Below are positions 14,159 through 22,897 of a stretch of 64,000 nucleotides of DNA, in pieces. This DNA is from Streptomyces californicus (lineage in GTDB: Bacteria; Actinomycetota; Actinomycetes; Streptomycetales; Streptomycetaceae): NCBI RefSeq assembly GCF_000717645.1, contig NZ_JNZZ01000003.1:62001-126000 (forward strand), written 5' to 3'. The notes under the pieces were generated by a model. That model did not search any database, was not told the DNA's origin, and saw only the letters and a list, made by a program, of their open reading frames with translations. A program made the position numbers and the translations under genes. The first letter of the stretch is position 1. The number at the start of each line of letters is the position of its first letter.

Positions 14159-15604
14159 TTACCCACTGGTCACATGCCGGTCAGCCCTGTCTCGCCCTTC
14201 GGTATCGGACATCCGTCCGGGGGCTGTCGCGCGGACCTCGGCGACGAGCAGCAGAGTGCAGACGGTACCGAGGATTCCGGATCCGGCGACCACCTGGTGC
14301 ACGGGGAAGAATTCGGCCGCGAGCCCCGCCAGCGCCATTCCGAGCCCCTGGACGGTCATCAGCCCGGCGGTGAGCAGGGTCATGGCCCGGCCGCGCAGCT
14401 CCTCGGGCACGGCGTCGACGAACCACTGGTCGAGCCCGATGACGTACGCGGCGCCCGCGCCGGCCAGCGCGAGGGCCGCGACGGCGAGCGGCAGCCCGGG
14501 GCGGACCGCGTACACGACGAGCGGGAGCAGGCCAAGGGCGGCGACGGGCAGGACGATCCGGGAGCGGTTGCGGGGGCTGAGCGCGGACCCCACGAACAGT
14601 TCGGCCCCGATGTGGCCGACGGCCATCGAGCAGAGCAGCAGCCCGAGCGCGGCGGACGGGACGCCGATCGCGTCGGCGTACGGGGCTGCCAGCGCCTCCG
14701 GGGCCACGACGAACATCGGGGGCACCCAGAACAGCAGCATCAGCGCGCGGACCCGGCGGTCGCCCAGGATGAGGCGGGCCCCGGCGAGCGACTCCTTCAG
14801 CAGGGTGCCGCCGCCGTCACCGGAGCGGGCGGGGCGGGCGCGGGTGCCGAAGCGGAGCAGGGCGGCCGAGGCGAGGAAGGTCACCGCGGTGACGGTGATC
14901 GCGCCGCGCGGGGAGAGCACGGTGAGCAGCACCCCGCCCGCGCCGAACCCGATGAGCATCGCGCTCTGCGAGACGATCCGCAGCAGGGAGCGGCCCAGCA
15001 CGTAGAGGTCGCCCTCGCCGAGGATGTCGGTGAGCGCCGCCATCCGGGTCCCGGTGAAGACGGGGGCGATCGCGGCGACCAGGCAGCGCAGGGCGAGGAG
15101 CCCGGCGACCGGGGTGGCGGGCACCAGCATCACGGCGACGCAGGCGGCGCAGAGCAGGTCGCAGACCACCAGGACGCGGCGGGCCGGGTAGCGGTCGGCG
15201 ACCCCGGCGAAGAGGGTCCCGCCGATCAGGTACGGGAGCAGTCCCAGCGCGAACGTCAGCGCGCTGAGCAGCGGGGAGCCGGTGAGGTCGTAGACGAGCA
15301 CGGTGAGCGCGAGTTCGCTGACGACGACGCCGAGCAGCGAGAACAGGTGCGCGGCGAAGACGGCCCGGAACTCGGCGACGGCGAAGACGGCCCGGTAGCC
15401 GCGCGGGGCGGCGGGGGTGGGGGCGTCCGGGACGGCGGGCGCGACACCCTCCGGGACGGCGGCGACGCCTGGCGGGTGGACCGGGGCGGGCGTGACGGCG
15501 TCCGGGGCTGGTGCGCCGGGCACCACCGGGACGGCGGGTGCGACGGCGTCCGGGGCGGTCGGCGTACGAGAGGTGTCCGCCGGGGCGGAGCGGTCGTTCG
15601 GCAT
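14159..15604 (-). CDS. MFS transporter, enterobactin-exporter-like
   Basis: A 481-residue protein with a soluble Pro/Ala/Val-rich N-terminus of about 75 residues followed by about 12 hydrophobic segments. Recognisable signatures are FAGVADRYPARRVLVVCDL (the loop 2-3 MFS motif) and LRGRAMTLLTAGLMTVQGLGMALAG. The overall style resembles EntS-like exporters of the MFS_3 group. ATG 15604 is the only start that does not run into the divergent regulator gene, but its ribosome site is weak, so the true start may be a GTG further in. It is transcribed with the MarR gene and is divergent from an ArsR-like regulator over an 82-bp region with an inverted repeat. Substrate unknown. Confidence 0.8.
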   Translation of the reverse strand: MPNDRSAPADTSRTPTAPDAVAPAVPVVPGAPAPDAVTPAPVHPPGVAAVPEGVAPAVPDAPTPAAPRGYRAVFAVAEFRAVFAAHLFSLLGVVVSELALTVLVYDLTGSPLLSALTFALGLLPYLIGGTLFAGVADRYPARRVLVVCDLLCAACVAVMLVPATPVAGLLALRCLVAAIAPVFTGTRMAALTDILGEGDLYVLGRSLLRIVSQSAMLIGFGAGGVLLTVLSPRGAITVTAVTFLASAALLRFGTRARPARSGDGGGTLLKESLAGARLILGDRRVRALMLLFWVPPMFVVAPEALAAPYADAIGVPSAALGLLLCSMAVGHIGAELFVGSALSPRNRSRIVLPVAALGLLPLVVYAVRPGLPLAVAALALAGAGAAYVIGLDQWFVDAVPEELRGRAMTLLTAGLMTVQGLGMALAGLAAEFFPVHQVVAGSGILGTVCTLLLVAEVRATAPGRMSDTEGRDRADRHVTSG

Positions 15605-15638
15605 GGGAGGAGCCTGCGGCCGGGGCGCCCCTCGCCCG

Positions 15639-15660
15639 TAGACTTTCGGCTCAGGCCGAA
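15639..15660 (+). promoter_or_regulatory. Candidate promoter and operator, MFS / ArsR-like divergent pair
   Basis: A TAGACT hexamer (15639-15644) abuts an inverted repeat TTCGGC-TCAG-GCCGAA (15645-15660), 27 nt before the regulator start at 15687. The repeat covers the expected transcription start. This fits autoregulation by the ArsR-like protein and control of the divergent transporter. Confidence 0.5.
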
Positions 15661-15686
15661 TCTTCGCGGAGACGGGAGGGCCGGGC

Positions 15687-16670
15687 GTGCCGTTCGAGCT
15701 GCACTTCGGCGAGAGCGACCTGCTGCGCTGCCGGTTCGCGCTCTCCCCGCTGTTCGAGACCCAGGAGGCGGTGCGCACGCTGTCCCGCCCCTCGCGGCAC
15801 GGCTACCACCTGCCCTGGCTCCGCCGCATCCGGCAGGCCGCCGCGGGCCTGGACCTGGAGCCGCTGTGGCTGCTGATGCCGGACGCCGGCCACAACCCGG
15901 ACTTCATCTGCCCGCCGCCGATCGGGCCGACGGCCACGTTCGAAGAGGAGCTGGCCGCCGTACGGGCGACCGATCCCGAGGTGGCGCGCACGGACATGGC
16001 GCTGGCCCTGGCGGACCGGCCGGGCGGGCGGGAGACCGCGGCCGGGCGACGGCTGCTGGCCGATCCGGCACGGGCCGTGCATGAGCTGGCCGATCTGCTG
16101 GAGCGGGCCTGGGAGGCGTTGGTCGAGCCCTACTGGCCCCGGCTGCGGGCGCTGCTGGAGGCCGACATCGCGTACCACTCCCGGCGGCTCGCGGACAGCG
16201 GTCTGGAGGGGGTGCTGAGCGAGGTGAGCCCCCGGCTGAGCTGGAACGGCACGACGCTCACCGTGGCGGGGACCCGGGGCGACCACCGGCGGGCACTGGG
16301 CGGCCAGGGGCTGGTGCTGATGCCGAGCGTCTTCGTCTGGCCGGAGGTGGTGGGCGGCCACGAGGCGCCGTGGCAGCCGGGGCTGATCTACCCGGCGCGC
16401 GGCATCGGCGGGCTCTGGACCGGGGCGGGCGGCCGTACGCCGGAGACACTCGGGCGGCTGCTGGGCCGGGTCCGGGCCGACGTGCTGTGCGCGCTGGACG
16501 AACCGGCCGGGACGAGCGCGCTGGCGCACCGGCTGGGCCTCGCCCCCTCCTCCGTCTCGGCCCATCTCACCGTGCTGCGCGGGGCGGGGCTGCTGACCTC
16601 GCGGCGCTACGGCCACCAGGTGCTGTACGAGCGCACCCCGCTGGGGATCGCCCTGGCCGGGTCGGAGTGA
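15687..16670 (+). CDS. ArsR-like winged-helix regulator with DUF5937-type N-terminal domain
   Basis: A 327-residue protein. Residues 1 to about 230 match the long N-terminal domain of Streptomyces DUF5937 regulators (FELHFGESDLLRCRFALSPL at the start, HGYHLPWLRR, PGLIYPARGIGGLW); the C-terminal 75 residues are an ArsR-type winged helix with TSALAHRLGLAPSSVSAHL and the wing RRYGHQVLYERT. GTG 15687 follows GGAGGGCCGGGC. No metal-binding cysteine pair is visible in the DNA-binding helix, so metal sensing is unlikely. Divergent from an MFS exporter, which it probably represses. Ligand unknown. Confidence 0.85.
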   Translation: MPFELHFGESDLLRCRFALSPLFETQEAVRTLSRPSRHGYHLPWLRRIRQAAAGLDLEPLWLLMPDAGHNPDFICPPPIGPTATFEEELAAVRATDPEVARTDMALALADRPGGRETAAGRRLLADPARAVHELADLLERAWEALVEPYWPRLRALLEADIAYHSRRLADSGLEGVLSEVSPRLSWNGTTLTVAGTRGDHRRALGGQGLVLMPSVFVWPEVVGGHEAPWQPGLIYPARGIGGLWTGAGGRTPETLGRLLGRVRADVLCALDEPAGTSALAHRLGLAPSSVSAHLTVLRGAGLLTSRRYGHQVLYERTPLGIALAGSE

Positions 16671-16885
16671 GGGCGGCGGGGAGCGCTTCCCGGCCGCCGC
16701 GGGCGTACGGGTCACGGACGGTGTCGCACCACCCCTCCCGGTGACCGTTGTGTCACGATTGCTGGCGTTTCACTGTGTTCCCCGTGCTGTCACGCACGAC
16801 CTGTGCCTCCCCGCACTTCCCGCGCTCCCGCTCCCGCTCTCCCCGTGTTCCGAATCCGTGCGTCACCGCCGCCCGAGGGGTCTGG

Positions 16886-17938
16886 ATGTCCGGCCGCAGT
16901 ATCGTCTCCCGCGCTCTCCCCCGTACCGGCCCCGCCGCCCTGGCCGCCCTCTGCCTGGTGACCGCGCTCACCGCGGGCTGCTCGACGCCGGAGCCCCGTG
17001 TCACCCGGACCGCCGAGGAGGCGGGGCGCAACGTCCGGGGCGAATCCGCCCCGGGCGCGTCCTCCCCGTACTGGGTCGATCCGGACAGCGACGCCGCCCG
17101 CCAGGTCCGCGCCTGGGAGAAGGAGGGGCGCGAGGCGGAGGCGAAGATCCTGCGCCGGATCGCCGACCGCCCGGTGGCCGACTGGCCCGCCTGGGACGAC
17201 CCCGCCCCGGGCATCCGGGCCGCCGCGAGGTCCGCCGCGCGGACGAAGAAGGCCGTCCTGCTCGTGGCATACAACATCCCGCACCGCGACTGCGGGCTCT
17301 ACTCCGCCGGCGGCGCGCAGGACGCCGGGGCCTACCGGTCCTGGATCGGGGCGTTCGCCGACGCCATCGGGGACGCGCCCGCGACCGTGGTCCTGGAGCC
17401 GGACGCCCTCCCCCACATCGTGGACGGCTGCACCCCGCCCGAGCACCACGCCGAGCGCTACCAGCTCCTCTCCGAGGCGGTGGACACCCTCAAGGCCCGG
17501 CCGAACACCCGGGTGTACCTGGACGCGGGCAACCCGGACTGGATCGACGAGCCGTCCAAGATGGCGCAACCGCTGCGGCAGGCCGGCCTCGACCGGGCCG
17601 ACGGCTTCTCGCTGAACGTCTCCAACTTCCAGTCGAACGAGCGGGTGAAGGGGTACGCGGGCCGCCTCTCCGACGCCGTCGGCGGCTCGCACTTCGTGAT
17701 CGACACCAGCCGCAACGGCAAGGGCCCCCTCTCCGGGGGCCGCGAGGAAGCCTGGTGCAACCCGCCCGGCCGGGGGCTCGGCACCCCGCCGACCACCGAC
17801 ACCGGAGACGACCGGCTCGACGCCTATCTGTGGATCAAGCGGCCGGGCGACTCCGACGGCACCTGCCGGGGAGGCCCGCCGGCCGGTGACTGGTGGCCGG
17901 AGTACGCGCTCGGCCTGGCCCGCCGCGCCGCCTCCTGA
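16886..17938 (+). CDS. cslZ: GH6 family lipoprotein endoglucanase
   Basis: A 350-residue glycoside hydrolase. Lipoprotein signal with lipobox LTAGC, Cys32. The GH6 core shows HRDCG (Asp135) and VVLEPDALPH with Asp173, the expected catalytic acid; other family signatures are YLDAGNPDW, GFSLNVSNFQSNE, VIDTSRNGKGP and WIKRPGDSDGTC. It should hydrolyse beta-1,4-glucan outside the membrane. ATG 16886 has GAGGGG 7 nt upstream. It is convergent with glxA and cslA, and in S. coelicolor the GH6 gene next to that pair is cslZ; there it is thought to trim or release the tip glycan so that it can be incorporated. The assignment rests on family plus neighbourhood. Confidence 0.85.
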   Translation: MSGRSIVSRALPRTGPAALAALCLVTALTAGCSTPEPRVTRTAEEAGRNVRGESAPGASSPYWVDPDSDAARQVRAWEKEGREAEAKILRRIADRPVADWPAWDDPAPGIRAAARSAARTKKAVLLVAYNIPHRDCGLYSAGGAQDAGAYRSWIGAFADAIGDAPATVVLEPDALPHIVDGCTPPEHHAERYQLLSEAVDTLKARPNTRVYLDAGNPDWIDEPSKMAQPLRQAGLDRADGFSLNVSNFQSNERVKGYAGRLSDAVGGSHFVIDTSRNGKGPLSGGREEAWCNPPGRGLGTPPTTDTGDDRLDAYLWIKRPGDSDGTCRGGPPAGDWWPEYALGLARRAAS

Positions 17939-18074
17939 GCCTGCCGGGCCGGGCACGCCGACCCGACCGGTCGAACCGACCGGACCGGGCACGTGAACCG
18001 GGCCGGGCACGTGAATCCGGACCGTGCGCGTGGACCGGGCCGGGCGCGCGAGCCCGGTGCGCCCGTGCGCGTCC
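17939..18074. other. Convergent intergenic region with degenerate repeats
   Basis: Between cslZ and glxA. GGGCACGTGAA occurs twice about 20 nt apart within a run of CCGG and GGCCGGGC words. No clear terminator stem or gene is visible. Confidence 0.4.
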
Positions 18075-20030
18075 TCAGGCGACCTTGACCCACTTCGCCT
18101 CGGAGGAGACGCCGTCCTCGTCGGTGACGAAGAGCATGTACCAGCCCGGCGGCACCAGCGTCGGATCGTCCGGCACCGTCACGTTCACCTTGCCCCGTCC
18201 CTTCTCCAGGTCCAGCGCGATGGAGCGCTGCTCCACGTCGGTGGTGTGGGTGACGGCGCTCGGCCGCATCAGCCGGGCGGTGGCGATCCGGTCCGCGTCG
18301 GCGCTCTCGTACGTGACCGTCGTCCCGCGCTCGGCGTCCTCGGGACCGTTCCCGATCACCGGGCGCCGGTCCTTGGCGCGGTGCAGGGCGGGCGGGGTGT
18401 AGACCTCCATCCGCTGTTCGAACTTGCCGAGCTTGGTGTTGTCCTTGTCGCCGTAGAGCGAGTCGGAGCCGAAGGTGGCCACCCGCCCGTCGGGCAGCAG
18501 CAGCGCCTCGGAGTGGTAGTTGCGGCCCACCGTCGGCTCGGCCGCCTCCTTGAAGGAGCCGGACTCGGGGTCGTAGAACTGCGCCTTCAGGATGTTGCTG
18601 GCGCCGCGCCCCCGGTAGTCCTCGGATCCGCCGCTGGTGAAGACGGTGTCGTCGGGCATGATCACGCTGTTCAGGTAGCGCGTGCCCTGCGGCAGGTCGG
18701 GGCCCGCCTCGAAGGCCGGGTTCTCCTTCTTGAGGTCGATGACGGCCGTGCGGGCCGTGGACTTCTTGGACTCGCCGACCCCGCCGCCGCCGAGCACCAT
18801 CACCTTCTGGTCCTGCGCGGGCGGCAGCAGCAGCGAGGCCGCCGTCTCCAGTTGGTCGGTGTCGGCCAGCCCGGGGACCTTGGTGAAGGTGTTCTTCTCG
18901 ATGTCCCACATCCCGGGGGCGCGGCCCTTGTCGGCCGGGCCGTAGCCGGCGTTGGCGCCCGGGTAGAAGAGCTTGCCGCCCTTGGTGAGGAACAGCGCCG
19001 GGTAGGTCGGGAAGTAGTGGAAGGGGCCCTTGGACCACTTCTTGGTCTTCGGGTCGTAGATCTCGTTGTCGCCCGGCAGGATCGCGCCGACGTCGTCGAG
19101 GCCGGAGACGGAGAGCACCCGGCCGTCCTCCAGGCCGACCAGCGTCGGGTACCAGCGGGCCTCCTTCATCGGGTCGACCTTGATGTACTTCTCCGCCGTC
19201 GGGTCGAACTCGTAGGCGGCCCGGATCCCCTGGAAGTCCTGCTTGTCCATGGTGATCTTCTCGGCGAGCCCGTAGGAGTTGTCGGCGTCCTTGCCCGTCA
19301 GCCCGACGATCTCGTACTGGGCGGCGTCGGTCGCCACCGCGTCGGCGCCGTCGTCCACCGCCTCGACGAAGACCCGCTGCTCGGCGGCGGTCACCTTCGT
19401 CTTCCACGGCTTCATCTGGCCGCTCTCGAAGTAGTCGACCTCGAACTCGCGCTTGGCCTTGGGGACGGTGACGTCGAACTTGGCGACGTACTCCTTGCCG
19501 GAGGCCGAGCGGAAGACCGTGCCCTTCTTCAGCTTCAGCGGCTTGTCCGGGTTCTCGTTCTTGACCCGCATGCCGCCGCCGGCCCGCTTCACCTTGTCGT
19601 CGAGCACCTCGTAGCGGGCGGTGCCGCCCGCGATCAGGAGGCGGCCGTCGGGGAGCTGGGCGTGGCCGCCGCAGAAGAAGTCCTCGGGGGTGGGGATCTT
19701 CTGGAAGGTGTTCTCCGCCGGGTCCCACAGGACGGTGTCGAAGGTGCCCTCGTCGAAGTGCTTCTGGTCGTTGCCCGAGCCCGCGACGATCAGGACCTTG
19801 CCGGTGTGCAGCAGCGCCGCGTGGATGGCGTTGGTGCGGTACTCCTTCGGGATGTTCACCCGCTCCCAGGAGCCGTACTCCGCCTTGTACTCCGGCTGGT
19901 CGATCTTGTACGCGTGGTACCTGTCCTGCGCGAAGGAGAGCGCGGCGGGTGCGTTCAGCCCGGCGAGCAGCACCACCGCGCCGCCGCCCAGGAGCGTCTT
20001 CTTCATCCTCTTCGAAGGCCGGTAGGCCAT
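18075..20030 (-). CDS. glxA: Copper radical oxidase (galactose oxidase-like)
   Basis: A 651-residue protein with an N-terminal hydrophobic anchor or signal (KKTLLGGGAVVLLAGLNAPAALSFA), seven kelch-like blades and a C-terminal Ig-like domain. Residues matching the mono-copper, Cys-Tyr crosslinked active site can be seen: Cys120 in DFFCGGHAQLPDGR, the Tyr-His pair in VGRNYHSEALLLPDGR, and the C-terminal His in VTHTTDVEQR. GlxA acts with the synthase CslA at hyphal tips to oxidise the nascent glycan and needs copper delivery. ATG 20030 lies 3 nt after the cslA stop, with GGAGG inside the cslA end, so the two are translationally coupled. Confidence 0.93.
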   Translation of the reverse strand: MAYRPSKRMKKTLLGGGAVVLLAGLNAPAALSFAQDRYHAYKIDQPEYKAEYGSWERVNIPKEYRTNAIHAALLHTGKVLIVAGSGNDQKHFDEGTFDTVLWDPAENTFQKIPTPEDFFCGGHAQLPDGRLLIAGGTARYEVLDDKVKRAGGGMRVKNENPDKPLKLKKGTVFRSASGKEYVAKFDVTVPKAKREFEVDYFESGQMKPWKTKVTAAEQRVFVEAVDDGADAVATDAAQYEIVGLTGKDADNSYGLAEKITMDKQDFQGIRAAYEFDPTAEKYIKVDPMKEARWYPTLVGLEDGRVLSVSGLDDVGAILPGDNEIYDPKTKKWSKGPFHYFPTYPALFLTKGGKLFYPGANAGYGPADKGRAPGMWDIEKNTFTKVPGLADTDQLETAASLLLPPAQDQKVMVLGGGGVGESKKSTARTAVIDLKKENPAFEAGPDLPQGTRYLNSVIMPDDTVFTSGGSEDYRGRGASNILKAQFYDPESGSFKEAAEPTVGRNYHSEALLLPDGRVATFGSDSLYGDKDNTKLGKFEQRMEVYTPPALHRAKDRRPVIGNGPEDAERGTTVTYESADADRIATARLMRPSAVTHTTDVEQRSIALDLEKGRGKVNVTVPDDPTLVPPGWYMLFVTDEDGVSSEAKWVKVA

Positions 20031-20033
20031 GGC

Positions 20034-21848
20034 TCAGTTCCCTCCTGCGGTGGTGGTGGCGGTGGTGCCCGCCGTCGCGGTGGTGGCGGACGGCGACGGG
20101 GTGGGGGCGGTGGGGACGTACGCCGTGTCGGCCGGCGGGGAGGCCGGGACGGGGACGGCGCGCGCGGCTGCGGAGCGCCGGTCCTGCCAGACGGTCCACG
20201 CCCAGACGGCGACCGGGGCGAGGGAGATCGCGAGCCCCAGCACCGCCCAGGTCCGCATCGCGACGTGGGTGTGGTCCAGGACGACGGAGGCGACGAGCGA
20301 GGAGAGCAGGACCGCCGCCCAGAAGAGGTGGATACGGAAGGTGAGCAGCCGGTCCGGGGACGCCTGGCCGCCCTTGGGCGTGACGATGAACCGGCCGTCG
20401 GTGCGCAGGACGGCGGAGCCCAGCGACTTCAGGTAGACCGGCGCGGAGAGGGCGGACATCGCCATGCCGGCGAGGCCGCCGGAGCCCTCGGGCTCGTGCG
20501 GCGAGACGTTGTGCCGGCGGTTCCAGAGGTAGAGCCCGATCTGGAGCGCGGCGGCGTCGCTGTACAGCATCAGCCAGATCGAGGCGGCGACCTGGGTGCC
20601 GGAGGCCCCGAGCCAGAGGAACAGCACGCAGCTGAGCACGCCGAGCAGCCAGTTGACGGCGGTCATCGGGTAGTAGACGAGCATCAGCGTGTAGCTGAGG
20701 AGGCGGCCCGGGGGCACCCGGAACAGCGCCTTGCCGTACTGCTGGAACAGCGTCTCGTACGTTCCCCGGGACCAGCGGAGCTGCTGGGTGAAGAAGTCCG
20801 TCCAGGAGGCGGGGCCCTCGCCCACGGCGAGCACGTCGGGGGTGTAGACGGACCGCCAGAAGCGGCCGGTGCGCGGGTTGCGGCGGCGGTGGATCTCGAA
20901 GCCGGTGGCCATGTCCTCGGTGATCGAGTCGTAGAGGCCGCCGGCCTGCCGCAGCGCGGCGACGCGGACGACGTTGTTGGTGCCGACGAACATCGGGGCG
21001 CCGTACCGGTTGCCCGCGCGCTGGATCAGGGCATGGAAGAGGAACTGCTGCGACTCGGCGGCCTTGGTGACGGCCGACGCGTAGTTGCCGTAGACCTGCG
21101 GGCCGACGACGAACGCGACGTCCGGGTCGCGGAAGTAGCCCATCATCCGCTCCAGGAAGTTGGGCATGGGCACGTGGTCGGTGTCGACGGAGGCGAAGAA
21201 CTCGTAGTCGTCGCCGTGCAGCGCGATCCAGGCGTTGTAGTTGCCGTGCTTGGTCCTCGCCTTGTGGACGCCCTTGTCGCGGTTCCACTCGGGGACCCCG
21301 CGCCGGGTGAAGTGGTGGACGCCCAGTTCGGCGCAGAGCATCCGGGCGCCGGGGTCGTCGCCCTCGTCGAGCAGCCAGACGTCCAGCGGGCCGTCGTGCG
21401 CGAGCCGCACGGCCCCCTTGAGCGTGGCGCGGACCATGGAGAGCGGTTCCTTGCCGGGGACGTACGTGGTCAGGAACGCGACCCGGGTGCCGGGCTCGGG
21501 CGTCACCGGGACCGGGTCCCGCGCGACGAGCGTGGCGTGGGCGATGGAGACCACGTTGACCAGCATGAACAGCTCGATCAGCGCGATCGACACCAGCATC
21601 ACGGTGTCGGCGGCGACCAGCCAGCGTTCCCCGTTCTCCCGCTCGGTCCAGTGCGTCGGCCAGACCAGGTACAGCAGGAGCGCGCCGGTGAGGAGCGGCG
21701 CGAGCGCCATCAGCAGGACGGCTCTCACCCGGTGCTTCTCCGTCGAGAGCAGACTCTTGTACCGCACCCGGTACCCGGTGGGGTCCGGCTCCGTGAGCGG
21801 TCCCGCGAGCCGGCTGTAGGTGTCGTAGTCGTAGCCCTCCGACCGCAC
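20034..21848 (-). CDS. cslA: Cellulose synthase-like GT2 glycosyltransferase
   Basis: A 604-residue membrane glycosyltransferase. Two transmembrane helices lie near 43-63 and 80-103, then the cytoplasmic GT2 domain with the processive-synthase motifs: Asp161 in WLLDEGDD, Asp222-x-Asp224 in VDTDHVP, Thr-Glu-Asp 310-312 in DSITEDMATG, and QQLRW at 355-359. More membrane helices follow, and the tail is Ala/Thr/Pro-rich. It makes a beta-glycan at hyphal tips together with GlxA. I chose GTG 21848 because GGGAGG lies just upstream; GTGs at 21860 and 21896 lack a site. Spacing to glxA is 3 nt. Confidence 0.92.
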   Translation of the reverse strand: MRSEGYDYDTYSRLAGPLTEPDPTGYRVRYKSLLSTEKHRVRAVLLMALAPLLTGALLLYLVWPTHWTERENGERWLVAADTVMLVSIALIELFMLVNVVSIAHATLVARDPVPVTPEPGTRVAFLTTYVPGKEPLSMVRATLKGAVRLAHDGPLDVWLLDEGDDPGARMLCAELGVHHFTRRGVPEWNRDKGVHKARTKHGNYNAWIALHGDDYEFFASVDTDHVPMPNFLERMMGYFRDPDVAFVVGPQVYGNYASAVTKAAESQQFLFHALIQRAGNRYGAPMFVGTNNVVRVAALRQAGGLYDSITEDMATGFEIHRRRNPRTGRFWRSVYTPDVLAVGEGPASWTDFFTQQLRWSRGTYETLFQQYGKALFRVPPGRLLSYTLMLVYYPMTAVNWLLGVLSCVLFLWLGASGTQVAASIWLMLYSDAAALQIGLYLWNRRHNVSPHEPEGSGGLAGMAMSALSAPVYLKSLGSAVLRTDGRFIVTPKGGQASPDRLLTFRIHLFWAAVLLSSLVASVVLDHTHVAMRTWAVLGLAISLAPVAVWAWTVWQDRRSAAARAVPVPASPPADTAYVPTAPTPSPSATTATAGTTATTTAGGN

Positions 21849-21950
21849 CGTGCCTCCCACTGTCGAACGGGTTGATATCCCCACAGAAGGGGACACCTCA
21901 CGGCGTGTCGACTCGGCAGGTCCGAGTGAGCGGTTTTGCGTCCGGAGCCG

Positions 21951-21986
21951 GAAAAGCCCCCGGCCGTGTGGCGCCGGGGGCTTTTC
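21951..21986 (-). terminator. Terminator downstream of MTH1187-family gene
   Basis: Perfect 14-nt arms (21951-21964 and 21973-21986) around an 8-nt loop; on the minus strand the stem ends in CTTTTC. It separates the DUF3817/MTH1187 transcript from cslA. Confidence 0.85.
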
Positions 21987-22020
21987 GGGTGAACGCGCGG
22001 GGAGCCGCGCGGACGGGTCG

Positions 22021-22314
22021 TCAGGGGGCGAGGTACCGCTCGACGGTCTCGACCTTGGAGGTCAGCCCGTCGGTGACGCCGGGCCGGATGTCGGCCTTGA
22101 GCACCAGCGACACGCGGCCGGCGCGGGCCTCGACGGCGGCCACGGCGCGCTTGACGACGTCCATGACCTCGTCCCACTCCCCCTCGACGGAGGTGAACAT
22201 GGCGTCGGTGCGGTTGGGGAGCCCGGACTCGCGGACGACGCGGACGGCGTCGGCGACGTACTCCCCGACGTCCTCGCCGACACCGAGCGGCGAGACGGAG
22301 AACGCGACGATCAT
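22021..22314 (-). CDS. MTH1187 family thiamine-binding protein
   Basis: A 97-residue soluble protein beginning [20 protein letters not shown], with the MTH1187/YkoF-like ferredoxin fold pattern ([34 protein letters not shown]). Members bind thiamine or related ligands and form tetramers; physiological role is unclear. The ATG overlaps the stop of the upstream DUF3817 gene (ATGA), so the two form a two-gene operon that ends at the hairpin at 21951-21986. Confidence 0.88.
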   Translation of the reverse strand: MIVAFSVSPLGVGEDVGEYVADAVRVVRESGLPNRTDAMFTSVEGEWDEVMDVVKRAVAAVEARAGRVSLVLKADIRPGVTDGLTSKVETVERYLAP

Positions 22315-22661
22315 GCGCTGACCGTGCCCTCGCGGCGGGCCCGGGCGGCGATGACGCCGTCGGCCTCGTACTTCTTGAGGAGCTTGTCGCCGTAGAGCCC
22401 GCCGAAGGGGACGAGGGACAGGAGGAAGAAGAGCGCGACGCGCCCCAGCGGCCACTTCGCCTTCACCCAGACGTCCAGCAGGAACACCGCGTAGATCACG
22501 AACAGCGCGCCGTGGATCATGCCGAGCGGCATCATCAGGAAGTCGATGTCCGAGACCCGGCTGAGGACCGAGCCGAAGAGGATCAGGGCGGGGAAGGACA
22601 GCGCCTCGGGAATCGAGATGAGGCGCAGCCGGTGCAGGGCGGAAGCGGTCTTGATGTCCAC
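22311..22661 (-). CDS. DUF3817 family small membrane protein
   Basis: A 116-residue membrane protein with three to four hydrophobic segments: [39 protein letters not shown] and [22 protein letters not shown]. It belongs with the DUF3817 gene at 13120-13446. GTG 22661 ([12 protein letters not shown]) has GAAGG 7 nt upstream. It precedes and overlaps the MTH1187 gene by 4 nt. Function unknown. Confidence 0.87.
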   Translation of the reverse strand: MDIKTASALHRLRLISIPEALSFPALILFGSVLSRVSDIDFLMMPLGMIHGALFVIYAVFLLDVWVKAKWPLGRVALFFLLSLVPFGGLYGDKLLKKYEADGVIAARARREGTVSA

Positions 22662-22897
22662 GGGGGCACCTTCGGTGGGAGGGGTCGTGTGGGCTTGTGA
22701 ACGCACGCACAAGCCGTCCCCATTGTGGCATCGCGCCGGGGCCCGCCCGGAAGCGGGTGCCGCCCGCCGGGCCGTCCGCCCGTATCGCCGCATATCAGGG
22801 CCGGTCCGGGTGCGCATCAGGGGAGCATCAGGGGCGTAACGGTTCCGCCGGATCCGGTCCGAGGGGCCCGGCGGAGGGCTACCGTCGGGGCGTGGCG

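Noticed and set aside
17939..18074. Repeat words as an attachment site
   Set aside because: No integrase gene and no matching copy at the other side; words are low-complexity GC.
18024..21875. 1283-codon plus-strand reading frame
   Set aside because: Antisense to glxA and cslA; Arg/Gly/Val-rich translation without domains, typical of a GC-rich shadow frame.
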